From assembly GCF_030518155.1 (NCBI RefSeq), contig NZ_JAULRU010000783.1:1-64000 (forward strand): 64,000 nucleotides of DNA, written 5' to 3'. The notes beneath the pieces were generated by a model. The model was not told the origin of the DNA. It saw nothing but the letters and a program-made list of their open reading frames with translations, and did no database searches. Shown piece by piece: positions 56,057 to 64,000 of this stretch (position 1 is the first letter of the stretch; every line of letters starts with the position of its first letter). The translations under genes and the position numbers were made by a program. This DNA is from Gilvimarinus gilvus (GTDB lineage Bacteria; Pseudomonadota; Gammaproteobacteria; Pseudomonadales; Cellvibrionaceae).

Positions 56057-56310
56057 TGCGATGAGCGCCAATCGGTGAATATCAATTTGCTAAGCGCCCT
56101 CGCAATGCCGCGATGGCGTTGATACTAATACTTTTACCGTTACAGTGATACCGGGCGAGCCAGATCAGGTAGGCTCGTTATCTGTTATCCCTTCCTCAGC
56201 CGCTGAGCCATGGCTTGTATGGTTCGAAGCTGCGCTCGACAATTCAATACTATACCCCCTCGTGCCTGCGCTACTTTGGTATTTTTAATTCTATTGGGTA
56301 GGTCGCTATG
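56057..56310. other. Gene-free stretch upstream of the XRE module
   Basis: I see no gene, terminator or repeat of note here between the DUF808 leader and the operator region. A few short palindromes are not convincing. Confidence 0.35.
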
Positions 56311-56366
56311 TGTAAAGTATACTTGACATGGCGGTGCGCGCTCACTAAAGTAAAGTCTACTTTACA
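56311..56366 (+). promoter_or_regulatory. Promoter with two palindromic operators for the XRE module
   Basis: TGTAAAGT-AT-ACTTGACA (56311-56328) and AGTAAAGT-CT-ACTTTACA (56349-56366) are two near-identical palindromes 38 bases apart. The first contains a consensus -35 box TTGACA (56323-56328). The -10 box TAAAGT (56346-56351) is 17 bases further and overlaps the second. A bound repressor would block RNA polymerase. The XRE protein encoded two genes later is the obvious candidate. Confidence 0.7.
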
Positions 56367-56388
56367 TGGCTAATGGCGGAGGTTTGTT

Positions 56389-56817
56389 ATGTTCAAGGTC
56401 AAGTCAGAGGCGTCCGAGGATTCATATGCGGGCCGATTACAACAGTCGACGCTGGCGTTTGTGGCCTGCACATTTGTTTGGGCCGGGTCATTCGTACTGA
56501 TCGATAAAGCCCATCTAATAGGCTGGTTAGGTTCCGAAGGTGTGCCCGCACTGCTGGCAATCTGCTTAAATACCTTGCTGGGGCTGGCTACCGTGGTGGT
56601 ATACATTCGCCATTTACGGGATATGGATGAGCTGCAGCAAAAAATTCAGCTGCAGGCTATGGGTTTTGCATTGGGCTTGACCCTTGTTGGCGCGTTCGCT
56701 TATTCGCTGTTCATCACCACGGGCTTTGTTACCGAGCCTGAAGTTAAGGACATAATCCTGTTACTGACGGGAAGCTACATATTCGCGGTACTCTTTGGGT
56801 TGGTGAAGTATCGATGA
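56389..56817 (+). CDS. Four-helix membrane protein linked to an XRE regulator
   Basis: The 142-residue protein has four membrane segments (FVACTFVWAGSFVLI; ALLAICLNTLLGLATVVVYI; FALGLTLVGAFAYSLFITTG; DIILLLTGSYIFAVLFGLV). A GGCGGAGG site precedes the ATG. Its stop overlaps the start of the XRE gene. Similar membrane-protein/XRE pairs occur in other bacteria without a known function. It is probably controlled by the paired operators just upstream. Confidence 0.75.
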   Translation: MFKVKSEASEDSYAGRLQQSTLAFVACTFVWAGSFVLIDKAHLIGWLGSEGVPALLAICLNTLLGLATVVVYIRHLRDMDELQQKIQLQAMGFALGLTLVGAFAYSLFITTGFVTEPEVKDIILLLTGSYIFAVLFGLVKYR

Positions 56818-57005
56818 ATAATCATCTAAAGGCCTTGCGGGCAGAGCGCAATTGGACACAGGCAGAGCTCGCACAGGCTCTCGGGGTCTCCCGTCAAACC
56901 GTTAATGCGATAGAAAAAGGCAAGTTTGATCCGAGCCTACCCTTAGCGTTTAAGCTGTCGCGCTTATTTGATCGGCCTATCGAATCCATATTTTCTGATC
57001 AGTAG
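56814..57005 (+). CDS. Small XRE-family transcriptional regulator
   Basis: The 63-residue protein is a single Cro/C1-type helix-turn-helix (LKALRAERNWTQAELAQALGV, RQTVNAIEKGKFDPSLPLAFKL) with no sensing domain. It matches the YozG-like small regulators. Its start overlaps the membrane-protein gene (ATGA), suggesting co-regulation. The two operators upstream of the operon are likely its targets. Confidence 0.88.
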   Translation: MNNHLKALRAERNWTQAELAQALGVSRQTVNAIEKGKFDPSLPLAFKLSRLFDRPIESIFSDQ

Positions 57006-57212
57006 CACGCCTAACAGCTTTGATGTTTCGGGCCCTTGGGCCATAAATCGCAACAAGTGGCACTTTTACTTTGAACGATGAAAACTGGCACGTTTTTATG
57101 CAGGTGCCATTTGGTCAAAGTGGGACGCCCTTCGCTCTTAACACCATTACAGTGCCCGCGTCGCTGCCGGTTGGGATACCGGTTAAGCGTAACGACTTTT
57201 GGAGTGGAGTGA

Positions 57213-57782
57213 ATGAAGTTAGCGTATCCGTTGGCGGGCGTAACCATTTTATTGGTGTGCATGTGGCTAATGCCCAGTCACCAGGTCGATAGCAAAGCTA
57301 AGCAGAGCAACTCAGTCTATTTGGGAGAAGCGCTGAGAGCCGCCCCGGCAGACCCGTTACATATGCGTATTCGCCAAATGCAGGCTCGCCGCCCCGGCGT
57401 GCGCTATCGGGTACATGAAGTGCAGGCGGCGCTGGCCGAGCCGAGCCTGTGGACGTTGGTTGTACCCAGTGCTCACACCCCGTCAAAGTGGCCCGTGCAT
57501 TTGAATCGCCTAAAACTCGAAAGCCTTCTGGTGGGCGATCAAATACACATTCAAATGCCGCCAGAGGGCACGGACCATGTTGCGATCATTGAGCGGGTGA
57601 CCCAAACCTTAGACGGTCTTACCTGGTTTGCCCGATTTGCAGACGACACAGCTGGCGGCCAGGCCAGCATTAAGCTCACTTTGCGCGCAGGGCAAGTAGG
57701 GGCTGCTATTGACAGTAAAGAGGGTAAGTTTGCATTGGAGGTGTCAAAGCAAGGCGCTTGGCTGATAGCCGGACACGATTAA
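57213..57782 (+). CDS. Exported or membrane-anchored hypothetical protein
   Basis: The 189-residue protein has an N-terminal hydrophobic segment (LAYPLAGVTILLVCMWLMP) that could be a signal anchor. The rest is beta-rich and soluble (VRYRVHEVQAALAEPSLWTLVVPS; GDQIHIQMPPEG; FALEVSKQGAWLIAGHD). A TGGAGTGG region precedes the ATG. I do not recognise a family. It stops 30 bases before the tRNA gene on the other strand. Confidence 0.55.
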   Translation: MKLAYPLAGVTILLVCMWLMPSHQVDSKAKQSNSVYLGEALRAAPADPLHMRIRQMQARRPGVRYRVHEVQAALAEPSLWTLVVPSAHTPSKWPVHLNRLKLESLLVGDQIHIQMPPEGTDHVAIIERVTQTLDGLTWFARFADDTAGGQASIKLTLRAGQVGAAIDSKEGKFALEVSKQGAWLIAGHD

Positions 57783-57810
57783 GAAGACACAGCTTCCAAA
57801 CTAAAGAAAA

Positions 57811-57887
57811 TGGCGCACCCGGCGCGATTTGAACGCGCGACCAACGGCTTCGGAAACCGCTACTCTATCCAACTGAGCTACGGGTGC
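57811..57887 (-). tRNA. tRNA-Arg (CCG)
   Basis: The minus strand shows the cloverleaf: acceptor GCACCCG pairing with CGGGTGC, D arm with GCTCAGTTGG, anticodon loop TTCCGAA (anticodon CCG), T arm GCGCG-TTCAAAT-CGCGC, and an encoded CCA end. The anticodon reads the CGG arginine codon. Confidence 0.95.
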
Positions 57888-57920
57888 GTAATCAGGCTTA
57901 TTAAACTGGCCCTGTGCCAG
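57885..57920. repeat. 36-bp direct repeat, copy 1 (tRNA promoter)
   Basis: This sequence is identical to 58220-58255. It includes the first bases of tRNA-Arg and, on the minus strand, a TTTAAT box that should be its -10 element. Confidence 0.9.
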
Positions 57921-58116
57921 TGTTCAGATCGTAGCGCTGATCGCGCTACCTCTCTCCCCTCACTTACGTTCGGGTCCGGTCTTCCAGCGCAGCTGAAAGC
58001 CGTTCGGCGGCGCGCAAAGCGGCGCTTTGCAAACACTTGCCTCACCCAACTGAGCTGAGTCTCGCAACAGGCTTACCAACCATAGATCGCGTCGCCAAAA
58101 AGGATAGTCCGGTGTT

Positions 58117-58156
58117 GTAAAAGCTCAATGTAGCACCACTACATCTTCACTTTTAC
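58117..58156. repeat. Two-step palindromic element
   Basis: GTAAAAG/CTTTTAC form the outer arms and ATGTAG/CTACAT the inner arms of one symmetric hairpin. The surrounding sequence looks like a dispersed gammaproteobacterial intergenic repeat I have seen before but cannot name. Confidence 0.6.
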
Positions 58157-58219
58157 GCCTTGTTCTATTCATTTTGTCTAAGCTCCTTTATGGTCGTTAA
58201 ACCTATTGCGAGCCTAGGA

Positions 58220-58255
58220 TGCGTAATCAGGCTTATTAAACTGGCCCTGTGCCAG
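58220..58255. repeat. 36-bp direct repeat, copy 2
   Basis: An exact copy of 57885-57920. It is not followed by a tRNA on the minus strand, which suggests a duplicated and lost tRNA or the footprint of an inserted element. Confidence 0.9.
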
Positions 58256-58432
58256 CTCTGCTTTATGGCCGGTGACCATCTTTGCGGAGGGCGCATTCTA
58301 CTAATACTCAGCGTGATCGTCTATGGCGGACTTAGTCTGAGCGCTGGGTTGTTCACCTATAGGGTGATTTCTGGCTATAATGCGCGCCTGACAATAGTAC
58401 AGTGACACTGTTCAACCACAGAGGAAGCATCC

Positions 58433-58864
58433 GTGAGCCAAGCGAGAAAAATCATCGGCCTAATGGTCGCACTGGGATTGGGGCTTATGGCCTCCAGTAT
58501 TGCTTTCAGCCAGTCTGCGGCTGTAAATGACAAAGTAGCCGAGCGTATTGCTCCGGCGGGTAGCTCGTGTATGTCGGGCGACGACTGTGCAGCGGCCCCG
58601 GTAGCGGCGGCCAGCAGCGGTCCACGTTCAGGTGAAGATGTGTATAACACCTCGTGCAATACCTGCCACGGCATGGGTGTGGCGGGCGCGCCTAAATATG
58701 GGGAAGCGGCTGACTGGACCGATCGTATCGCCAAAGGTATGGACACGTTGAATGATCACGCGATCAACGGCTTTAATGCCATGCCGCCGATGGGTTTGTG
58801 CGCGACTTGCAGTGACGAAGAAGTGATAGCTGCGGTTGAATACCTGGTAGAAAATAGCCAGTAA
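58433..58864 (+). CDS. Cytochrome c5-like monohaem cytochrome
   Basis: This 143-residue precursor starts with GTG. It has a signal peptide, a linker (SSCMSGDDCAAAPVAAASSG) and a single haem site CNTCH. The Met ligand lies near FNAMPPMGLC, and the extra cysteine pair CATC is characteristic of cytochrome c5. It carries electrons in the periplasm. A terminator follows at 58884. Confidence 0.9.
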   Translation: MSQARKIIGLMVALGLGLMASSIAFSQSAAVNDKVAERIAPAGSSCMSGDDCAAAPVAAASSGPRSGEDVYNTSCNTCHGMGVAGAPKYGEAADWTDRIAKGMDTLNDHAINGFNAMPPMGLCATCSDEEVIAAVEYLVENSQ

Positions 58865-58883
58865 TTTGTAGTCATTATTGCTT

Positions 58884-58909
58884 AAAAACCCGCTTCGGCG
58901 GGTTTTTTT
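58884..58909 (+). terminator. Rho-independent terminator after cytochrome c5
   Basis: AAAAACCCGC-TTCG-GCGGGTTTTTTT is a textbook terminator with a stable tetraloop. Confidence 0.95.
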
Positions 58910-58927
58910 GTTTTTGTATATGGAGAA

Positions 58928-59008
58928 CGGTTGACGGGCAACGGAAAACGAATAGACTTTTCCCGTACCCCGTACCCCGTACCCCGTACCCCGTACCCCG
59001 TACCCCGT
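58928..59008 (+). repeat. Heptamer-periodic inverted-repeat element (copy 3)
   Basis: The degenerate arm CGGTTGA, CGGGCAA, CGGAAAA, CGAATAG (58928-58955) is followed by ACTTTT and 6.7 copies of CCCGTAC (58962-59008), ending in the stop codon of the Rep helicase gene. Its CGAATAG-ACTT loop matches that of copy 1 (read on the minus strand at 25.8 kb). Confidence 0.8.
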
Positions 59009-61074
59009 CAATCAAACATATTCAATAAGCTACTCAAGGTCTGCTCGCCGGTGGCTTTTACCTGCTCTTTAGTGGCCGGTGAGAAGCCTTCGTAGGCAAT
59101 ATCATCCTGAGGCAACTCGCTGATAAAGCGGCTGGGAGTGGTCTCTGACACTTCGCCGTATTGTTTACGTTTCCCTGCCAATGTCATAGCCAAAGTGCGT
59201 TGGGCGCGGGTAATTCCTACGTAGGCCAGGCGCCGCTCCTCCTCAATGTTGTCGGTTTCCACGCTATTGCGATGGGGCAGTAAGTCTTCCTCCATGCCAA
59301 CCAGATACACGTGGGGGAACTCCAGACCTTTGGAGGCGTGCAAGGTCATCAGTTGCACTTGATCGAGGGTTTCCTCCTCCTCCTGGCGCTCCAGCAGGTC
59401 GCGCAGCACCAGTTTGCTGATGGCGTCCTCCATGGTCAGTTTGTCGCCATCGTCGCCTTTTTCCAGCATCGTACGAATGGAGTCCACTAGGTAGCGCACG
59501 TTCTCCATGCGTTTTTCAGCGGCTTTGGCGCTAGCGGCGTTCTGGTGTAACCACGCCTCATAACCAATATCGTCAATCATTTGCTCAATGGCGGCGACGG
59601 GTTCGTGGCCACTGCAGCGTTCGACGATACGCTCTATCCAGTGGCCAAAGGTACGCAGTCGCTCCAGGTTCTGCTTGGGAATATGCCGCTGTAGCGCAAT
59701 ATCATCGGTGGCGGCAAACAAGCTGATATGGCGGTCGCTGGCAAAGCGGCCCAGCGCCTCCAGAGTGCTGGTGCCTATCTGCCGGCGCGGGGTATTAATA
59801 ATGCGCAAAAAAGCATTGTCGTCGTCTGGATTCACCAACAGGCGCAGATAGGACATGATGTCCTTAATCTCCGTTTTACCGAAAAATGAAGAGCCACCAC
59901 TTATTTTATAGGGCACCTGATGTTGTTGTAGTTTAATCTCCATCAGGCGGCCCTGATGGTTGCCCCGGTATAAAATGGCGTAGTCGCTAAACTTGCCACC
60001 GCGGCGCAGTTTATTGGAGAGTATTTCGGTGGCGACGCGCTCGGCCTCGGCATCCTCACTGGCGCACTTAACGATCCGAATTTCATCGCCGAGGCCCATC
60101 TCGCTCCACAGTGCCTTATCGTACTCGTGCGGGTTGTGGGCAATTAAGTGGTTGGCTACCCGCAGAATACGGCTGGTTGAGCGGTAATTTTGTTCCAGCT
60201 TAATCAGATGCAGGTTGGGGAAGTCCTCTTTCAGCAACACCATATTTTCCGGGCGGGCGCCGCGCCAGGCGTAAATTGACTGATCGTCGTCACCGACTAC
60301 GGTCAGGGCATTGCGACCACCCACCAGCTGCTTGACCAGTAAATATTGGCTGGAGTTGGTGTCCTGATACTCGTCCACCAGCAGGTACTGAATCTTGCGC
60401 TGCCAGCGTGCCAGTACTTCAGGATGGGTCATAAACAGATTTACCGGCACCAAAATCAGGTCATCAAAATCTACAGCGTTATAGGCACGCAGGGCCTGAT
60501 TGTAGCGCTCGTAGACACGCACCATGGTCAGTTCGGCAGGACTTTGGGCATGCTCTTCGGCGGCTTCGGGCGTGGTGAGGTCATTTTTCCAGTTGGAAAT
60601 CTGATGCTGCACCATATCCAGGTGATCGCTGTCGAGCTCGCCGTCCTTAAGCATTAGCTCTTTTAGCAGCGCACGCGCATCTTCGGCATCGAAGATGGAA
60701 AATCCGGGTTTAAAGCCCAGCGTCTTTGCCTCACGGCGGATGATATTAAGACCGAGGTTGTGAAATGTACTTACCGTGAGTCCTCGCGCGGCCTTTCCTC
60801 GCACCAGCGACCCGACCCGCTCTTTCATTTCACGCGCGGCCTTATTGGTGAATGTCAGGGCGGCAATATGCCGGGCGGGCATTTCACACTGCTCGATTAA
60901 ATAGGCAATTTTGCGGGTTATAACGGACGTCTTGCCAGAGCCGGCCCCAGCCAGAACCAGACAAGGGCCGTCAATGTAATGGACCGCTTCACTTTGGCGG
61001 GGATTGAGTCGGGTCACAGAGCCTCTGGGTAGAACGCGTGAAAGTGCTGGAGAGTTATTCAACGAGAGTGCCAT
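59008..61074 (-). CDS. rep: ATP-dependent DNA helicase Rep
   Basis: The 688-residue superfamily 1A helicase has motif I LAGAGSGKTSVI, motif II YLLVDEYQDTN, motif III VVGDDDQSIYAWRGA, and C-terminal LMTLHASKGLEFPHVYLVGMEE and EERRLAYVGITRA. The start region SVTRLNPRQSEAVHYIDGPCLVLAG matches Rep more closely than UvrD or PcrA. It helps restart replication forks. The TGA stop overlaps the heptamer array. Confidence 0.93.
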   Translation of the reverse strand: MALSLNNSPALSRVLPRGSVTRLNPRQSEAVHYIDGPCLVLAGAGSGKTSVITRKIAYLIEQCEMPARHIAALTFTNKAAREMKERVGSLVRGKAARGLTVSTFHNLGLNIIRREAKTLGFKPGFSIFDAEDARALLKELMLKDGELDSDHLDMVQHQISNWKNDLTTPEAAEEHAQSPAELTMVRVYERYNQALRAYNAVDFDDLILVPVNLFMTHPEVLARWQRKIQYLLVDEYQDTNSSQYLLVKQLVGGRNALTVVGDDDQSIYAWRGARPENMVLLKEDFPNLHLIKLEQNYRSTSRILRVANHLIAHNPHEYDKALWSEMGLGDEIRIVKCASEDAEAERVATEILSNKLRRGGKFSDYAILYRGNHQGRLMEIKLQQHQVPYKISGGSSFFGKTEIKDIMSYLRLLVNPDDDNAFLRIINTPRRQIGTSTLEALGRFASDRHISLFAATDDIALQRHIPKQNLERLRTFGHWIERIVERCSGHEPVAAIEQMIDDIGYEAWLHQNAASAKAAEKRMENVRYLVDSIRTMLEKGDDGDKLTMEDAISKLVLRDLLERQEEEETLDQVQLMTLHASKGLEFPHVYLVGMEEDLLPHRNSVETDNIEEERRLAYVGITRAQRTLAMTLAGKRKQYGEVSETTPSRFISELPQDDIAYEGFSPATKEQVKATGEQTLSSLLNMFD

Positions 61075-61313
61075 TGTAACAATGGCATCGGGCTCTGGGA
61101 ATCAAAGAGGTAAAGACGCCTTAAATTTGTGCAATTTTTTGCTGAAATGGTGTATGTTTGCTAATCAATCCTAACAGGTTGATTTTGGCGCAACTACACT
61201 GAGGGGCAGGGAGGCGAAGTGTGGCACTCATATTGGCGCCATGGCTAATTGCACAAGCACTCAGAAAAGCTCTTAAGAGCAACGATAAGACGGAATTTGC
61301 AAGGATTAATCGA

Positions 61314-63050
61314 ATGTCATCCACCACCAGCGTATTGCTGTTGAATGGCGATCAGGAACTGTTAGATCAGATTAGCGCTTGGTTGGACGAAGTTGCGCCC
61401 GGCCAGTACCGCCTTGCGCCCGGAAATACCGAAGAGGATGGCCTGGCCGAGTTATTGTCCGGCGACCACAGTGTTGGCTTGTACTGTTCGGGCGAAGACC
61501 CTATAGCGGCCCGCGATTTACTCAGTTCGGTTAAAAGTCATTTCAGTCCGGTGCCCCTTGTGGTGCTGACCAACCAGATGAATCATATTCTCGATCGCGA
61601 GGCGGTACCGGCAGGCGCCGCAGATTACCTGGCGCTCGATACCCTGAATGCCTATTGGTTGGAGCGAGCCCTGCGCTACGCTATAGAGCGCAAGCGCACC
61701 GAAAAGCACTTGGCCCGCCTGGCTCACCACGACCCTCTAACCGACATTCCCAATCGGGTGCTGTTTCGCGACCGGCTTGAGAACGCCATTCGCGTGGCGT
61801 CGAGGGATAAATCGCGCTTTGCGTTACTGTTTATCGACCTCGATGATTTCAAGGTGGTGAATGACCGCTACGGCCACGATATTGGCGATGGGCTGATTCG
61901 CCTGTGTGCCGAAAGGCTGCAGAGCTTGCTGCGGCGCAGCGATTCCATGGCGCGTATGGGGGGCGATGAATTCACTTTGCTTTTGCTCAACGTCGAAAGC
62001 TCCTCAAGCCTGGCCCATTTGGCAGTAAAAATCATTGAACAAATCACCTCGCCCTATGAAATAGGCGGCTATCAGATTAACGTCGGCTGCAGTGTCGGTA
62101 TCGCCTCCTATCCTGAAGCGGGGCACAGCGCCGATTCCCTACTGAAATCGGCCGATTTGGCCATGTACCAGGCCAAGCAAGTCGAAGGCAGCAACTTCCG
62201 CTTTTTCACCGAGGAAATGAATCGCGATGTGCGTTATCGCCTGCGTTTGGAGGAAGACCTGCGCCGGGCAGTGGAGAACAACGAACTGTATCTCGAGTAT
62301 CAGCCGCGCTTTGCGGTACGGTCCGGCAAAGTCGTCGCTTTGGAGGCGTTGCTGCGCTGGAATCACCCGCAAAAAGGTATTTTGAGTGCGCACAGTTTTA
62401 TTTCGATTGCCGAAGATACCGGATTGATATTTGCCATTGGTTATTGGGCCATCCGGCGCGCCTGTGAAGACTTACAGCGGCTCAAAAGTGATGTCGGCAT
62501 CGATATTAAAATGGCCATTAATTTGTCGGCGCGACAGTTTCGCGATGAATCAATGGTGCAGTACGTGGCTAATATCTTCAGTGATACCGGCGTTAACCCC
62601 GCGCAGATTGAATTTGAACTGACCGAAACAGCACTGATGGAAAACATCGACATGGTCAGCTTGTGCATGCGGCCATTGTCCTATTTTGGGGTCACCTTCA
62701 CCCTGGACGACTTTGGTACCGGGAGCTCATCCTTCTTGCACCTGCAGCGCCTGCCAATAGCGGCGCTGAAGATCGATTCTCAGTTTATGACCGACCTACT
62801 GCGAAGACGCAGCGAACGGCGTTTGGTGTCGGCGATGATGAATCTTGCACACAACCTGGGGAAAGTGGTGGTGGCCGAGGGGGTTGAAAATGCCCGTCAG
62901 CAGAACTGGCTGGCAGCCGAAGGTTGCGACCAGATGCAGGGCTACTTTTTAGCACCGCCCCAAAGTTACGAGCGTCTGCAAAAAGCCATTGTCGGTATGA
63001 CCCTGGCGGACGTCTCTTTGAATACGCCGCCAGATGATGACGAGGCATAA
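61314..63050 (+). CDS. GGDEF-EAL protein with receiver-like N-terminus
   Basis: The 578-residue protein begins at the ATG at 61314 with AAGGA. Residues 1-125 resemble a receiver fold (VLLLNGDQELL; PLVVLTNQMN; PAGAADYLALDTLN) but lack a clear phospho-acceptor Asp. GGDEF is intact (RMGGDEFTLLL) with an RxxD site (RRSD) five residues before it. EAL is intact (ALEALLRWNHP, INLSARQF, ELTETALM, LDDFGTGSSS, KIDSQF, AEGVEN). It could both make and degrade c-di-GMP. Confidence 0.88.
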   Translation: MSSTTSVLLLNGDQELLDQISAWLDEVAPGQYRLAPGNTEEDGLAELLSGDHSVGLYCSGEDPIAARDLLSSVKSHFSPVPLVVLTNQMNHILDREAVPAGAADYLALDTLNAYWLERALRYAIERKRTEKHLARLAHHDPLTDIPNRVLFRDRLENAIRVASRDKSRFALLFIDLDDFKVVNDRYGHDIGDGLIRLCAERLQSLLRRSDSMARMGGDEFTLLLLNVESSSSLAHLAVKIIEQITSPYEIGGYQINVGCSVGIASYPEAGHSADSLLKSADLAMYQAKQVEGSNFRFFTEEMNRDVRYRLRLEEDLRRAVENNELYLEYQPRFAVRSGKVVALEALLRWNHPQKGILSAHSFISIAEDTGLIFAIGYWAIRRACEDLQRLKSDVGIDIKMAINLSARQFRDESMVQYVANIFSDTGVNPAQIEFELTETALMENIDMVSLCMRPLSYFGVTFTLDDFGTGSSSFLHLQRLPIAALKIDSQFMTDLLRRRSERRLVSAMMNLAHNLGKVVVAEGVENARQQNWLAAEGCDQMQGYFLAPPQSYERLQKAIVGMTLADVSLNTPPDDDEA

Positions 63051-63074
63051 GCTCAGCGCGCCGTTAATCGAATG

Positions 63075-63848
<774 letters not shown>

Positions 63849-63854
63849 TGTAAG

Positions 63855-63897
63855 TTCTAGTCATAAGTGATATCATAGCACCTACTTCTAGAGATAA
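63855..63897 (+). promoter_or_regulatory. Candidate TnsB-binding repeats
   Basis: TTCTAG-TC-ATAA at 63855-63866 and TTCTAG-AG-ATAA at 63886-63897 are direct repeats 31 bases apart in the transposon end. The second ends at the base before an ATG codon for the following gene. Confidence 0.6.
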
Positions 63898-63903
63898 ATG
63901 GTA

Positions 63904-64000
63904 ATGAGCTCAAATTTTTATACTTCCAGAGCCAGATTGATCGGTATCACGAACCGGAGTGTCTCCGGTGCTATTCCAGATATTGGCTCCTATGAGTCTG
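63904..64000 (+). CDS. Possible TnsA-like endonuclease, start only
   Basis: The frame opens with MSSNFYTSRARLI and continues with NRSVSGAIPDIGSYES up to the window edge. The run RSVSG followed by a PDIG-ES element resembles the N-terminus of TnsA-type nucleases of Tn7-like transposons. Only 32 codons are visible, so the assignment leans on position. An in-frame ATG at 63898 is an alternative start. Confidence 0.5.
   Translation, partial: MSSNFYTSRARLIGITNRSVSGAIPDIGSYES

Larger units (their letters stand above)
57888..58432. other. Gene-free, hairpin-rich segment between tRNA-Arg and cytochrome c5
   Basis: This 545-base stretch has no convincing coding frame. It holds a 36-bp direct repeat at each end of its first 370 bases and hairpins at 57931-57949 (GTAGCGC/GCGCTAC), 58014-58030 (GCAAAGC/GCTTTGC) and 58117-58156. 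Near 58041-58055 it also has a short resemblance to a tRNA D arm (GCTCAGTTGG). Confidence 0.6.
63849..64000 (+). mobile_element. End of a Tn7-like transposon inserted in comM
   Basis: The break in comM is followed immediately by TGT (63849), the terminal triplet of Tn7-like elements. The next 50 bases carry two copies of TTCTAGNNATAA (63855-63866, 63886-63897), fitting TnsB-binding repeats. A possible tnsA then starts. comM is a known target of Tn7-related islands such as those carrying Acinetobacter AbaR. The element runs off the window, so its other genes and far end are unseen. Confidence 0.7.

Noticed and set aside
58041-58055. Second tRNA gene in the gene-free segment
   Set aside because: Only the D-arm motif GCTCAGTTGG is recognisable. 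No acceptor, anticodon or T arm can be formed around it.
61221-61313. Upstream start of the GGDEF-EAL protein
   Set aside because: The extra 31 residues have no receiver-like content, whereas the ATG at 61314 follows AAGGA.

Overview
The window looks like the chromosome of a plant-polysaccharide-degrading gammaproteobacterium close to Cellvibrio, Saccharophagus or Teredinibacter. The evidence is: secreted GH67, GH16, GH9, GH5 and GH79 enzymes, poly-serine linkers in a 1765-residue GH16 lipoprotein, TonB-dependent uptake, and the order polA - (sRNA) - engB - cytochrome c4 - dsbA - GGDEF protein, which is shared with Pseudomonas. The assignment comes from reading the sequence, not from a database search.

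Layout. 1-1.4 kb: a cut IS110 transposase ending in a palindrome, then two unrecognised small genes. 1.4-3.6 kb: GH67 alpha-glucuronidase with a candidate operator. 3.7-7.7 kb: a TPP-riboswitch operon for thiamine salvage (TonB receptor, YkoF-like binding protein, PnuT-like permease, kinase). 8-12.3 kb: HopJ-like protein, alpha/beta hydrolase, LytS/LytTR two-component pair. 12.6-16 kb: ATP-grasp (RimK-like), GNAT-C39 and Rmd1-like operon. 16.2-19 kb: LysR regulator, VOC protein, secreted protein. 19.1-24.5 kb: giant double-GH16 lipoprotein. 24.8-29 kb: LpxH-like phosphatase and the zinc regulon (zur-znuC-znuB divergent from znuA across a Zur box). 29.4-37.3 kb: the polA to GGDEF block, with one strong and one weaker small-RNA candidate between polA and engB. 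37.3-41.6 kb: an overlapping four-gene set (exported cupredoxin, membrane GGDEF-EAL protein, DUF3034 barrel, lipoprotein globin). 41.7-45.4 kb: GH9 and GH5 enzymes. 45.6-57.8 kb: PhzF, FadE, pirin, a 58-residue lipoprotein, GAF-GGDEF, GH79, acylphosphatase, exosortase H pair, BLUF photoreceptor, DUF808, and a membrane-protein/XRE-regulator module with two operators on its promoter. 57.8-58.4 kb: tRNA-Arg(CCG) and a repeat-rich gene-free segment. 58.4-63 kb: cytochrome c5, Rep helicase, GGDEF-EAL protein. 63.1 kb to the end: comM/yifB broken by what appears to be the end of a Tn7-like transposon, with the first codons of a possible tnsA.

How the parts work together. Three themes recur: polysaccharide use (five glycoside hydrolases and a TonB receptor), c-di-GMP signalling (four GGDEF/EAL proteins plus a BLUF sensor), and metal or cofactor homeostasis (Zur/Znu, thiamine salvage, cupredoxin). 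The most unusual observations are the comM-inserted element at the right edge, a family of three heptamer-periodic inverted-repeat elements placed just after stop codons, the cupredoxin/EAL/DUF3034/globin operon, and the small-RNA locus after polA.
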